Origin: RGIG3040 sp964410675
GTDB lineage: Bacteria > Bacillota > Clostridia > Lachnospirales > Lachnospiraceae
Direction: 5' to 3'
Length of the DNA stretch: 15,930 nucleotides
NCBI GenBank assembly: GCA_964410675.1
Contig: CAYPIB010000065.1
Location: forward strand, 1 to 15,930
The notes under the pieces were generated by a model. The model saw only the letters and a program-made list of their open reading frames with translations. It searched no databases and was not told the DNA's origin. Numbering within the stretch: position 1 is the stretch's first letter; each line of letters starts with the position of its first letter. Below are positions 1 to 6,265 of the stretch, one piece after another. Position numbers and translations under genes: made by a program.

Positions 1-43
1 AAGTGCAAGCAGGGCGCTAAAGACGGATGTACTTAATTATTAA
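1..43 (+). other. 3' end of an upstream gene (frame uncertain)
   Basis: The window opens inside what is probably the tail of a + strand gene. Two frames are open from base 1: one stops at 34-36 (TAA), the other at 41-43 (TAA). The bases here are less AT-rich than the spacer that follows, and a clear terminator starts about 25 bases later, which supports a gene ending here. Too little is present to name a product or choose the frame. Confidence 0.35.
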
Positions 44-64
44 AGTGAGTGTGAAGTAATAAGG

Positions 65-110
65 AGGGAACCTAATAGTCAGCAGTATTAGACTTTTAGG
101 TTCTTTTCTT
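65..110 (+). terminator. Rho-independent terminator
   Basis: Arms 68-80 (GAACCTAATAGTC) and 91-103 (GACTTTTAGGTTC) pair over 13 bp with one mismatch around a 10-nt loop. The stem can be lengthened outward by G-U and A-U pairs. A T-rich tail (TTTTCTT, 104-110) follows. It sits just after the presumed end of the upstream gene and separates it from the peptidase gene at 272. The AAGGAGGG at its 5' edge looks like a ribosome binding site but has no start codon at a usable distance. Confidence 0.8.
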
Positions 111-189
111 ACAGTGCTATGATATAGATTTAAATAAAAGATTATAAAATCCATAATTTAGTACTAACAATTATGTAGTCTGAACGTAA

Positions 190-226
190 TATAATAAATG
201 AAGTGAAGGAAATTTTGTGCTTCACT
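190..226 (+). promoter_or_regulatory. Possible promoter -10 and leader hairpin of the peptidase gene
   Basis: A perfect TATAAT lies at 190-195, but no good -35 hexamer stands 16-18 bases before it, so promoter assignment is weak. In the leader, AGTGAAG (202-208) and CTTCACT (220-226) form a perfect 7-bp hairpin with an 11-nt loop. No copy of the operator found at 1114 and 15647 is present here, so this gene is probably controlled separately. Confidence 0.3.
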
Positions 227-271
227 ACTGTGCTCAGAGCTGTGTAATTAAAATTATGGAGGCAGATAATT

Positions 272-1108
272 TTGAATGATTGGAAATTTAAAGATTTGGA
301 AGGTATTAAAGCCTTTATACCGCAGAATATTAAAAATAAAGATGTGCTAAAGGTGTTTGAACTATTACGTAAACATAGTAATATCTCCAAAGAGATAATA
401 AAAGAGAATGCTGCAACGAATCAATCGATATTATGTAAACCGAACAATGGTATATTAGAGTTGGAAAGTTATATTGAAAATCAAGCTGAATGGAAGGATG
501 TACAGTTTGGTTCAAGAAAAGAGCACAACATGAGATATTCGGGGTGCGGAATTATTGCAACCTATAATGCCTTGATGGCTTTGGGGGAAAATGTTTCCGG
601 ACAGTCAATGGTGGATTTAATCAGTGGATATGAAGAGGATGGTGCGGCGCTAAATGGAAAGTTTGGAGTTTCGCCGGCTGCCATATCCGATTATTTTAAA
701 AATAATGATTATGATGTAACTATGTTAACGAGCAGGAATAAGACAGAGATCAATGCACTTGGGGAAAATAGTGAGACTGTAATTGTAACTGCGTATAACA
801 ATCAGAAAGATATAATGGCTCAAGTGCATACTGTAAGCATAACAAAGGATGAGAATAATAAATATTTTGTACACAATGCTTATACTTTGGACAGTAACAA
901 TCATTATGTAAGTAAAGGGAAAGATAAAAGTGGCAATGGATTTGATACCTTACAGGAGGCGATAGACGGAATTTCTTCTGATGCAGCAGCAATCAGTGTA
1001 ATAGGGATATCACAGCCTAAATTAGGGGATTATTCAGAAGCTAGGAAAACCATGAAAAGAGATGAAAAAAACAGTTTGTTTAAGTTTGTGATGTATAATT
1101 ATTTGTAA
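272..1108 (+). CDS. C39/papain-like cysteine peptidase-domain protein
   Basis: This encodes 278 aa from a TTG start preceded by GGAGG at 258-262 (9-nt spacing); no ATG with a comparable site lies nearby. The motif SGCG around Cys92 is the nucleophile signature of C39-like and bacteriocin-processing-type papain-fold peptidases. Gln78 or Asn86 upstream could serve the oxyanion hole, His186 (in QVHTVSIT) is the likely catalytic His, and Asn202 (in VHNAY) the third residue. There is no signal peptide, TM segment or ABC module, so it is not a complete bacteriocin exporter. The roughly 75 residues before the domain are predicted mostly helical but lack a clear WXG-type hairpin. Lying beside T7SS effectors, it could be the toxin part of a polymorphic effector, possibly cut down at its N-terminus, or a processing enzyme. 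The peptidase fold is a fair inference; substrate and role are unknown. Confidence 0.7.
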   Translation: MNDWKFKDLEGIKAFIPQNIKNKDVLKVFELLRKHSNISKEIIKENAATNQSILCKPNNGILELESYIENQAEWKDVQFGSRKEHNMRYSGCGIIATYNALMALGENVSGQSMVDLISGYEEDGAALNGKFGVSPAAISDYFKNNDYDVTMLTSRNKTEINALGENSETVIVTAYNNQKDIMAQVHTVSITKDENNKYFVHNAYTLDSNNHYVSKGKDKSGNGFDTLQEAIDGISSDAAAISVIGISQPKLGDYSEARKTMKRDEKNSLFKFVMYNYL

Positions 1109-1113
1109 ATAAA

Positions 1114-1178
1114 ATCTAAAACTTATAAGAAAATAGGCAAAACTGGTCGTTCATCCCATTTCACGTACCGTCTGTCGG
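1114..1178 (+). promoter_or_regulatory. Predicted LytTR operator, copy 1
   Basis: This element matches 15647-15711 without gaps (offset 14533); over the first 43 bases only three differ. Its parts are an 8-bp palindrome CTTATAAG (1122-1129), then GGTCGTTCATCC (1145-1156), then ACCGTCTGTCG (1167-1177). The cores GTTC (1149) and GTCT (1170) are 21 bp apart, i.e. two helical turns. LytTR-family regulators bind direct repeats of about 9 bp (consensus near [TA][AC][CA]GTTN[AG][TG]) at such spacing. The second half-site ends just before the -35 zone of the promoter, the usual place for an activator. A LytTR gene lies at 13986. Binding itself is inferred. Confidence 0.75.
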
Positions 1179-1184
1179 AAATTA

Positions 1185-1213
1185 CTCAAATTAATAATCA
1201 AATATGTTATAGT
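1185..1213 (+). promoter_or_regulatory. Activator-dependent promoter of the effector operon
   Basis: An extended -10 reads TGTTATAGT (TG at 1205-1206, hexamer TATAGT at 1208-1213). The position 17 bp upstream (1185-1190, CTCAAA) has no resemblance to TTGACA, as expected of a promoter needing an activator. The -10 begins 38 bp after the core of the second predicted LytTR half-site, the same distance as at the WXG100 promoter near 15741. The leader runs about 65 bases to the ATG at 1284 and contains a stray GGGGGAG (1231-1237) with no start codon at the right distance. Confidence 0.65.
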
Positions 1214-1283
1214 AACCAAGAAGAAAATAAGGGGGAGTAAAAGATACATACTTTAAAGAAAATTACTTTATAAGGAGAACCAT

Positions 1284-2453
1284 ATGGCAGAATACATGAT
1301 TAAACCTAATATTATTAAAGCAAATGCAAATGAATTTTTAGGTATTGCAACAGAAATTAATAAGTATGCTTCACAATTAGAAGCAATAGCTTCATCAGGA
1401 GATTTAAACAATGGAAGCTATGGAAATTTAAAAGCAATAATTCGAAGTGTAAGAAATGAACTAATAAGTGAAAAGAAAAGCATAGATTGTATGCGGGAAG
1501 TTTTAATAGAAAGTGCCAATAATTACTTAAATACTGAAAAGGTCATTACAGGAAGTAATGTGCAAATACAAGCAATTTCTGATGCTATGAGCAATGGGTG
1601 GGATGATATACCTTTTACAATTACAGAGGGTATGGATTCACCATGGTATTCTATAGCAGGGTATATTAACGATGTATTGGACGATGAAGTTACTAAAGCC
1701 ATTAAGCAGATATTAAGTGGTACTTATATTACGAGTAAAAAAATTGATAATGTTATATATTTTAAACTGGTACAGGATGGAATGACAAATAAACAAATTA
1801 GTAAATGGTTATCTGATAATGTTGGTGGCTCATGGGACGATTATCTTGCAAGAAATATGAAAGACTATAATTTTGGAGTTTATAATAAAATTAGTGGAAA
1901 AAAATTAAAGAAAAGTAAATTATTTGAAAACACCAAGTATTTGGATGAGTTTACTGATAATTTAAAGGCGAGTAAGCTAAAAAATATTGCAGATGAATTT
2001 AAGTTACTTGATGATTTTGATTATACAAATTTTAAAACTGCTAGCAAGATAGGAAAAGCAGCAAAAGTTTTAGGGACTGCAGGAACTATATTTGATATGG
2101 GATCCAGCGTTGTTGATAATTTCTATGATTCTTATACAGGAAATTGGTCATTTTCCGCAAATCAAGCTGCCGATTGTGTAATGGATATTGGCATTGATTT
2201 AGCGGCAGGAGCAGGAAGTACTGCGATAGGTGCAGCAGTCGGTTCACTTATCGTGCCGCCGGTAGGAACTGTGGTTGGTGCAGCAGCAGGTATTGCTGTA
2301 GATGTAGCTATTAATTTTGACTTTGCAGATTTTGATGGTGATGGAGAAAAAGATAGTTTAGTAGATGGGGTAAAAATGTTTGGTCATAGTGTTGTTGATG
2401 TTGTAGGAGATGTTGGAAGTAGTGTAGTTAGCTGGCTAGGCAGAGTATTTTGA
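1284..2453 (+). CDS. Putative T7SS effector with WXG-like N-terminus and glycine-zipper C-terminus
   Basis: This encodes 389 aa from ATG, with AAGGAGA about 7 bases upstream. Residues 1-95 look like the antiparallel helical hairpin of WXG100/LXG-type T7SS substrates, although the turn reads NNGSYG and lacks the Trp. Residues 96-290 are a hydrophilic middle region I do not recognise. Residues about 294-345 are a hydrophobic Gly/Ala-rich stretch with GxxxG-type spacing (IGAAVGSLIVPPVGTVVGAA). Next comes a Ca-binding-like loop DFDGDGEKD (349-357), then a short tail ending VVSWLGRVF. Glycine-zipper C-termini occur in membrane-permeabilising T7SS toxins of the TelE/TspA kind, which suggests a membrane-damaging antibacterial effector. 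Two small membrane proteins directly downstream fit as immunity proteins. The operator at 1114 ties it to the WXG100 gene at 15796. Secretion and toxicity are inferred. Confidence 0.7.
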   Translation: MAEYMIKPNIIKANANEFLGIATEINKYASQLEAIASSGDLNNGSYGNLKAIIRSVRNELISEKKSIDCMREVLIESANNYLNTEKVITGSNVQIQAISDAMSNGWDDIPFTITEGMDSPWYSIAGYINDVLDDEVTKAIKQILSGTYITSKKIDNVIYFKLVQDGMTNKQISKWLSDNVGGSWDDYLARNMKDYNFGVYNKISGKKLKKSKLFENTKYLDEFTDNLKASKLKNIADEFKLLDDFDYTNFKTASKIGKAAKVLGTAGTIFDMGSSVVDNFYDSYTGNWSFSANQAADCVMDIGIDLAAGAGSTAIGAAVGSLIVPPVGTVVGAAAGIAVDVAINFDFADFDGDGEKDSLVDGVKMFGHSVVDVVGDVGSSVVSWLGRVF

Positions 2454-2518
2454 TAGAAAATAAAGAAGGGTTATAAGTATATTTTTAGATGTTTATAAAC
2501 TCACCAGGAGAGATAGAA

Positions 2519-2947
2519 ATGGATTTAATTATAAATATAATAGCTCATATATTAGTTGTAGCTTTTCCGGGGATAATATTTCTAAGTTTATTATTGTGCT
2601 TCAAAGATGACTTACAATGTACAGTAATGGTTGAAGGAGAATGCCTAAACATTCGAAAAAAAGGACCAACACATTCAGTTCAATCCGTTCGTTATAATAT
2701 AAAATTTAGCTATAGTTATAAATCAAAAAAATATGAGTGTTATAGTACAGAAGACTTCATAAGATACCCTAAACAGTTTATTGAAGGAGAAATCTATCCT
2801 ATTAGTATTAATCCACGTAAGCCAGAAATATTTCGTTGCGCTAAGAAGCGGCATTTGATATTTGATGGAGCTAGACTTACATTTATGGGGATTATAACAC
2901 TAGGAGTTATATTTGGAGTAATAAAAAAATTAATTGAATGGATTTAA
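2519..2947 (+). CDS. Two-TM putative immunity protein, copy A (DUF3592-like)
   Basis: This encodes 142 aa. I place the start at ATG 2519 rather than the in-frame ATG 2489, because AGGAG (2506-2510) precedes it and the tandem copy downstream starts at the homologous ATG and has the same length. There is an N-terminal TM helix (about residues 5-28), then a roughly 80-residue soluble part with alternating aromatic strands (KFSYSYKSKKY) and a GEIYPISINPRKPE motif, then a C-terminal TM helix (about 117-135). The strand pattern and the xNPxxP motif between two TM helices resemble DUF3592-type proteins; this is from memory and not certain. Its place right after a glycine-zipper effector suggests immunity by protecting the membrane. 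Confidence 0.65.
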   Translation: MDLIINIIAHILVVAFPGIIFLSLLLCFKDDLQCTVMVEGECLNIRKKGPTHSVQSVRYNIKFSYSYKSKKYECYSTEDFIRYPKQFIEGEIYPISINPRKPEIFRCAKKRHLIFDGARLTFMGIITLGVIFGVIKKLIEWI

Positions 2948-2983
2948 AAAATAAATATCCTATTCTCACCAGGAGGGATAGAA

Positions 2984-3412
2984 ATGGATTTATTTGTAAA
3001 TATAATAGCTCATATATTAGTTGTAGCTTTACCAGGGATATTATTTATAATTTTATTATTGTGTTTCATAGATGACTTACAATGTACAGTAATAGATGAA
3101 GGAAAATGCCTAAACATTCGAAAATTAGGACCATCAGATCGTACTCGATCTGTTCGTTATCATATAAAATTTAGCTATAGCTATAATTTTAAAAAATATG
3201 AGAATTATAGTACAGAAACCTTCAGAAGATATCCTAAAAACTTTAGTGAGGGAGAATTCTATCCAATTTATATTAATCCACGTAAACCAAAAAAATTTCG
3301 TTGTGCTAAGAAGCGGCATTTGATATTTGATGGAGCTTTACTTACATTCATGGGGATTATAACACTAGGAGTTATATTTGGAGTAATAAGAAAATTTATT
3401 GAATGGATTTGA
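2984..3412 (+). CDS. Two-TM putative immunity protein, copy B (DUF3592-like)
   Basis: This encodes 142 aa from ATG 2984, with a strong AGGAGG (2971-2976). It is a tandem paralogue of the gene at 2519, with the same length, the same N- and C-terminal TM helices, and a near-identical C-terminus (KKRHLIFDGA, then ITLGVIFGVI). Differences concentrate in the soluble middle, for example SDRTRSVRYH against THSVQSVRYN, and ENYSTETFRRYP against ECYSTEDFIRYP. That pattern fits immunity paralogues diversifying to recognise different toxin variants. The last codons overlap an in-frame ATG (3403) of the next reading frame, but I prefer a later start for that gene. Confidence 0.65.
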   Translation: MDLFVNIIAHILVVALPGILFIILLLCFIDDLQCTVIDEGKCLNIRKLGPSDRTRSVRYHIKFSYSYNFKKYENYSTETFRRYPKNFSEGEFYPIYINPRKPKKFRCAKKRHLIFDGALLTFMGIITLGVIFGVIRKFIEWI

Positions 3413-3453
3413 GGTACATATTTAATAAAACAGATAATGATAAGGAGGACTTT

Positions 3454-3912
3454 ATGTCTATCAAGAGAGGTAAATTAGAATTTCATAATGTAGTAGGGAT
3501 GAAAACCAGATGTAAATATGGCGAATGGGAGGAAGAGGCGCAAAAGTTTAAAACGTTTATAGTAAAGAATGATTTATTTATTACGGGTCCAGTAATTTTA
3601 CAATGGGAAAATGAAGATAAAGAATCTTTAGAAGTAGAGTTATCGATATACTTACCGCTGTATAACAAGGTATCGTTTAAAGATAATGAAACATTTTTTA
3701 ATGTAGAATCACTTAGTTTTTCAGATGGATTAAAGATCAGACATTTAGATATGGATAATAATATCAGAGTAACAGAGACGATACTGGAACATACTGCAGA
3801 GAAGCTGGAGGTTAGTTTAAAAAAGCCATACTATTATATATATCTTCCGGTTTATAATGAATATATTATTGATATTTATGCCCCAATTATAGAAGGAGAA
3901 GAATCAATATGA
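3454..3912 (+). CDS. Small soluble T7SS-associated protein (DUF5085-like)
   Basis: This encodes 152 aa from ATG 3454 with AAGGAGG at 3442-3448; an upstream in-frame ATG at 3403 lies inside the previous gene and has no ribosome binding site. The protein is acidic with alternating strands and helices and no signal peptide or TM. It has conserved-looking segments LEFHNVVGM near the start, ITGPVILQW around residue 50, and YYYIYLPVYNEY near the end. The strand order recalls GyrI/effector-binding-like folds. Proteins labelled DUF5085 in T7SS loci look like this, but that name is recalled, not checked. The stop overlaps the next start (ATGA at 3909), so the two are translationally coupled and probably act together, perhaps as adaptor or chaperone for the effector. 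Confidence 0.6.
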   Translation: MSIKRGKLEFHNVVGMKTRCKYGEWEEEAQKFKTFIVKNDLFITGPVILQWENEDKESLEVELSIYLPLYNKVSFKDNETFFNVESLSFSDGLKIRHLDMDNNIRVTETILEHTAEKLEVSLKKPYYYIYLPVYNEYIIDIYAPIIEGEESI

Positions 3913-4364
3913 TTTGTTTACGTGATCAAATACAGTATGAAAATGTAATTTCTAAAAGATATCAATTTCATTATAAAGATTTTGAAGATAAAATGGTAGA
4001 ATTTTTGAATGACATTTTAAAACTAAAACTATATCCGAATGGGAAGATTTTTTACTGTTTAAATAATGTACCATTAGATGAGATCATGATGATAGAGTTT
4101 TTCCTGCCAATCAAAGGTGAGCCTTTACAATTAAACAAGGATATGAGGTTCCATAGCTATTTTTCAGTTGAAAATATGATGTCATTACGAGTGACAGGGG
4201 ATATCAATTCTAAGATGGAAGAGGCATATTCCGCAATACTTGAACTTATGAAAGTAGAAAATTTAACACAGATAACCCCTATTTTTCATATAATAGATAA
4301 AATTGATAACACTGGTTTTCTTACTATTAAGGTTGGATACACACAAAAAGATAATACAATTTAA
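3909..4364 (+). CDS. Small soluble T7SS-associated protein, partner of the preceding gene
   Basis: This encodes 151 aa from ATG 3909, overlapping the previous stop by 4 bases (ATGA), with AGAAGGAGAAG just upstream. It has no signal peptide or TM segment. The layout resembles the preceding protein in length and pattern: an N-terminal strand (IQYENVISKRYQF), helix, strands (GKIFYCLNNV, MMIEFFLPIKGE), helix (MEEAYSAILELMKVENL) and a C-terminal strand (GFLTIKVGYT). The pair may be distant paralogues forming a heterodimer; this is inference. The stop codon lies inside the first copy of a 31-bp direct repeat (4359-4389). Confidence 0.6.
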   Translation: MICLRDQIQYENVISKRYQFHYKDFEDKMVEFLNDILKLKLYPNGKIFYCLNNVPLDEIMMIEFFLPIKGEPLQLNKDMRFHSYFSVENMMSLRVTGDINSKMEEAYSAILELMKVENLTQITPIFHIIDKIDNTGFLTIKVGYTQKDNTI

Positions 4365-4389
4365 ACTGCATGATAAAATGACAGAGATT
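4359..4389 (+). repeat. 31-bp direct repeat, copy 1 (left edge of the lysozyme cassette)
   Basis: This 31-base stretch, with core AAACTGCATGATAAAATGAC, recurs at 6266-6296 with one difference (A at 4385, C at 6292), 1907 bp away. Within it CTGCAT (4366-4371) and ATGACAG (4378-4384) could form a short hairpin with one bulge. The copies bracket the decayed lysozyme/immunity cassette. In both places the repeat begins at or just after the 3' end of a gene, with a TAA in the same relative place. This fits a homologous-recombination boundary for swapping effector modules, or a scar of cassette duplication. Confidence 0.85.
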
Positions 4390-4392
4390 GTC

Positions 4393-4408
4393 TGCTGATG
4401 CATCAGCA
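4393..4408. repeat. 16-bp perfect palindrome
   Basis: TGCTGATGCATCAGCA is a perfect inverted repeat with no loop, directly after the 31-bp repeat and before the lysozyme pseudogene. It is followed by A residues, so it is not a + strand terminator. It could be a dimeric protein site or part of the cassette boundary. It is absent after the second repeat copy. Confidence 0.6.
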
Positions 4409-4450
4409 AAAAACTACTATAAGAGAAAAACTTTTAAGAAGGGGAATTTT

Positions 4451-5274
4451 ATGCAAGGATATTTCAATATAAATCCTAAGCAATTGGGAGAAGTAATAGA
4501 AGAGTATGATATAATGATTACTGAACTAAAAGAAGATATTTTTAAGTTAGAAAAAGTTAAAAGAAATTTGAATGGAGCATCTTAAGGACTTATTAAAAGA
4601 GCTATTGATATAAGGGTAACCGAATTAAAAACATTTGTAAAAACTTGAAAAAGTATAGTGATATATTATTAGAAATTGTATCAAGATATATAAAAACAGA
4701 ATCTACTATAGTATCTTCACATAATGGAATAATAGTTGAATACTCAGATACTGACATTTGGGCGACAGTGAGAATGCAAAATTGTATACGGATTCTCTTG
4801 TAGAGTTTGTAAAACAAAACGAAGGATTTTCTGAAGTTGCATATAATAATGGAAAAACTATAGGATATGGTTTTGACTTTTATTTATATCCCGATATAAC
4901 AATTAATTATAATGAAGATGGAAGCATTACTGAAGTAGAAGCCGAAAGGCTCTTAAGAATTATGCTAGATCAGTCTAAAGATAATTTAAATAAATTTTTA
5001 GATAACAACAATTTACAAGTAGATCAAAATACTTATGATGCATTGACTGATCTTTTTTATAATAGAAATTCGAATGATTTGACAAAAGAAGTCAATTGCG
5101 ATGGCATCAAAGGATGATGATGAAGTTCAAAGATTACTATCTGATTTTGATTTTAGATATGCTCTGGAGTATTTATACAATGGGGATACTAATAAAGCAC
5201 AAGCATATGTTGACAGAAATCCAGGATTAAAGGAAAGGAGAGAAAAAGAATATTTAATGTATAAAGGAGACTAA
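4451..5274 (+). pseudogene. Decayed T7SS effector: WXG-like hairpin plus GH24 (phage-type) lysozyme
   Basis: The pieces fall into one order across several frames. First is MQGYFNINPKQLGEVIEEYD from ATG 4451 (SD-like AAGAAGGGG), a first WXG-type helix running to LNGAS and a stop at 4583-4585. The same frame continues (GLIKRAIDIRVTELKTFVK) as a second helix, shifts in the A-run at 4639-4643, goes on as NLKKYSDILLEIVSRYIKTE, and shifts again in the T-run at 4755-4757. It then enters a lysozyme domain (VKQNEGFSEVAYNNGKTIGY; TYDALTDLFYNRN). A last shift near 5091-5097 leads to AMASKDDDEVQ and the typical GH24 end NPGLKERREKEYLMYKGD, stopping at 5272-5274. The GH24 Glu (in NEG) is present; the position of the T4 lysozyme Asp20 appears to be Asn. 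Restoring one stop and three single-base indels gives about 274 aa. Muramidase role in the intact ancestor is inferred from the family. Confidence 0.75.
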
Positions 5275-5277
5275 CTA

Positions 5278-5364
5278 TGATAGAATATTCTACTTCAGAT
5301 GTCCGCAATTATAGTTTGGAAAGTCCGTGTGAGGACTTAGATAAAAGATTGGTAAGTCTTTGAG
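5278..5364 (+). CDS. 28-codon ORF with strong ribosome binding site, possible gene remnant
   Basis: ATG 5278 follows AAAGGAGA (5263-5270) three bases after the lysozyme stop and encodes MIEYSTSDVRNYSLESPCED and eight more residues before TGA at 5362-5364. I recognise no family. The good start signal and coupled position suggest the start of a lost immunity gene or a truncated small gene. The following 110 bases hold only an imperfect long-loop inverted repeat (GTAAAC at 5375-5380 with GTTTAC at 5429-5434). Confidence 0.35.
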
Positions 5365-5474
5365 TGCAGAAAAAGTAAACCCCTTAGGTCACAAGCTGAA
5401 TTTTAATCTTTTTCTTGGCTTCTTAAGTGTTTACCGAAAGTGACAAATTTTAATAAATAAAAAGGAAGGAGTGT

Positions 5475-6262
5475 ATGGTGTATTTTATTTAATTCATGAT
5501 ACAAATTTAAATGTATTTTAAATCAAAAAGAAATTTGTTTATTATTTTAATAATTATAGTATTAATAATTATAGTTTATAAATATTTTCCATTTAATTTC
5601 AGTAATGATTTTATCAATAATATTGAATCGAGTAAAAATACGAAAGATATAGTTGAAATAAGTATATTAGGGGAAAAAACTATATACATAGATGAAGATA
5701 GAATAAATGATGATGTTTATCAAATAGAACAGCTAGATAATCGATGGGATTTAAGTGAAATTGATAATATTTTAAATGCTGTTAAGGGTACTTGGAAAAT
5801 TGGAAAATATGTTGGTTTTGTACATTCATCCCTATATTATCCAGATTTATTCGACTCTAATGATAACTTAGATAAAGATTACAAAGAAAAGTTATACATT
5901 GATTATGATTACAAAAAAGAAAGTGCTAAGAAAGATATTCCAGAAGTTTATTTTTCAATAAAGGAATATAAAGGTAAAATAATAATTACATTTATGTGAA
6001 TGATAACTATCGAAGTCCTGTCAGCATTGTATTAAGTATTGATAGACTAAACGAAAATTATCCAATATTTTCAGATCAAACAACTATTTCATCAGATTTT
6101 TATGCTGATTACCCAATACTCTATATCAAATTCTTTATAGCTAGTAAAAAAGATAACCAAGTAGAAAAATATATACCTGCAACGCTTGCAATATCTTCGG
6201 ACAATCAGTTTCTTATCTTGATTGATGGTGCTTTTTATTCATTAATCGAAAAAAGAGAATAA
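5475..6262 (+). pseudogene. Broken single-TM, surface-facing protein; candidate lysozyme immunity protein
   Basis: The main open part runs from ATG 5511 to TGA 5997-5999: MYFKSKRNLF, a strong TM helix (about residues 9-25), then about 135 residues predicted outside the membrane. A second open stretch, GTG 5996 to TAA 6260-6262 (88 codons, starting NDNYRSPVSIVLSID), has no ribosome binding site and overlaps the stop. One extra T in the TTT at 5991-5993 would join them (ITFYVNDNYRSP), giving about 250 aa. The 5' end is also damaged: the SD AAGGAAGGA (5462-5470) serves ATG 5475, which hits a stop after five codons (see repeat 5479-5520). Position after a lysozyme effector and an external domain suggest a membrane-anchored inhibitor protecting the wall. 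It resembles no family I can name. Confidence 0.6.
5479..5520 (+). repeat. 33-bp insertion between 9-bp direct repeats
   Basis: TGTATTTTA occurs at 5479-5487 and 5512-5520, 33 bases apart. Removing one repeat plus the intervening bases would join the ribosome-binding-site-led ATG at 5475 in frame to the coding sequence (ATG GTG TAT TTT AAA TCA), giving MVYFKSK. The inserted bases add two in-frame stops. This looks like a small insertion or slippage event that removed the native start of the membrane protein gene. Confidence 0.45.
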
Positions 6263-6265
6263 TTT

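Larger units (their letters stand above)
2500..3413 (+). repeat. Tandem gene duplication, 465-bp unit
   Basis: Bases from about 2500-2948 repeat at about 2965-3413 with many substitutions but no length change inside the coding part; the start codons are 465 bp apart. The repeat includes the ribosome binding site context CTCACCAGGAG. The extent of divergence suggests an old duplication under selection, not a recent copy. Confidence 0.85.

Noticed and set aside
142..390. Open frames on the minus strand here and elsewhere (for example 750-992, 9546-9872, 12205-12462)
   Set aside because: They lie opposite well-supported + strand genes, lack ribosome binding sites and have no recognisable protein features.
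2489..2518. Upstream ATG giving a 10-residue longer first immunity protein
   Set aside because: AGGAG is spaced for ATG 2519, and the tandem copy starts at the matching codon with equal length.
4393..4408. Perfect palindrome as a terminator of the preceding gene pair
   Set aside because: It has no loop and is followed by A residues on the + strand, not T residues.
4388..4450. TTG start extending the WXG-like fragment upstream
   Set aside because: It reads through the 31-bp repeat edge and the palindrome; the SD-like AAGAAGGGG favours ATG 4451.
5371..5440. Inverted repeat as an insertion sequence end or structured RNA
   Set aside because: The arms are short and interrupted, the loop is about 40 nt, and no transposase or target duplication is visible.
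5996..6262. Independent 88-codon gene with GTG start
   Set aside because: No ribosome binding site, and it reads as the continuation of the preceding frame after a single-base slip in a T-run.
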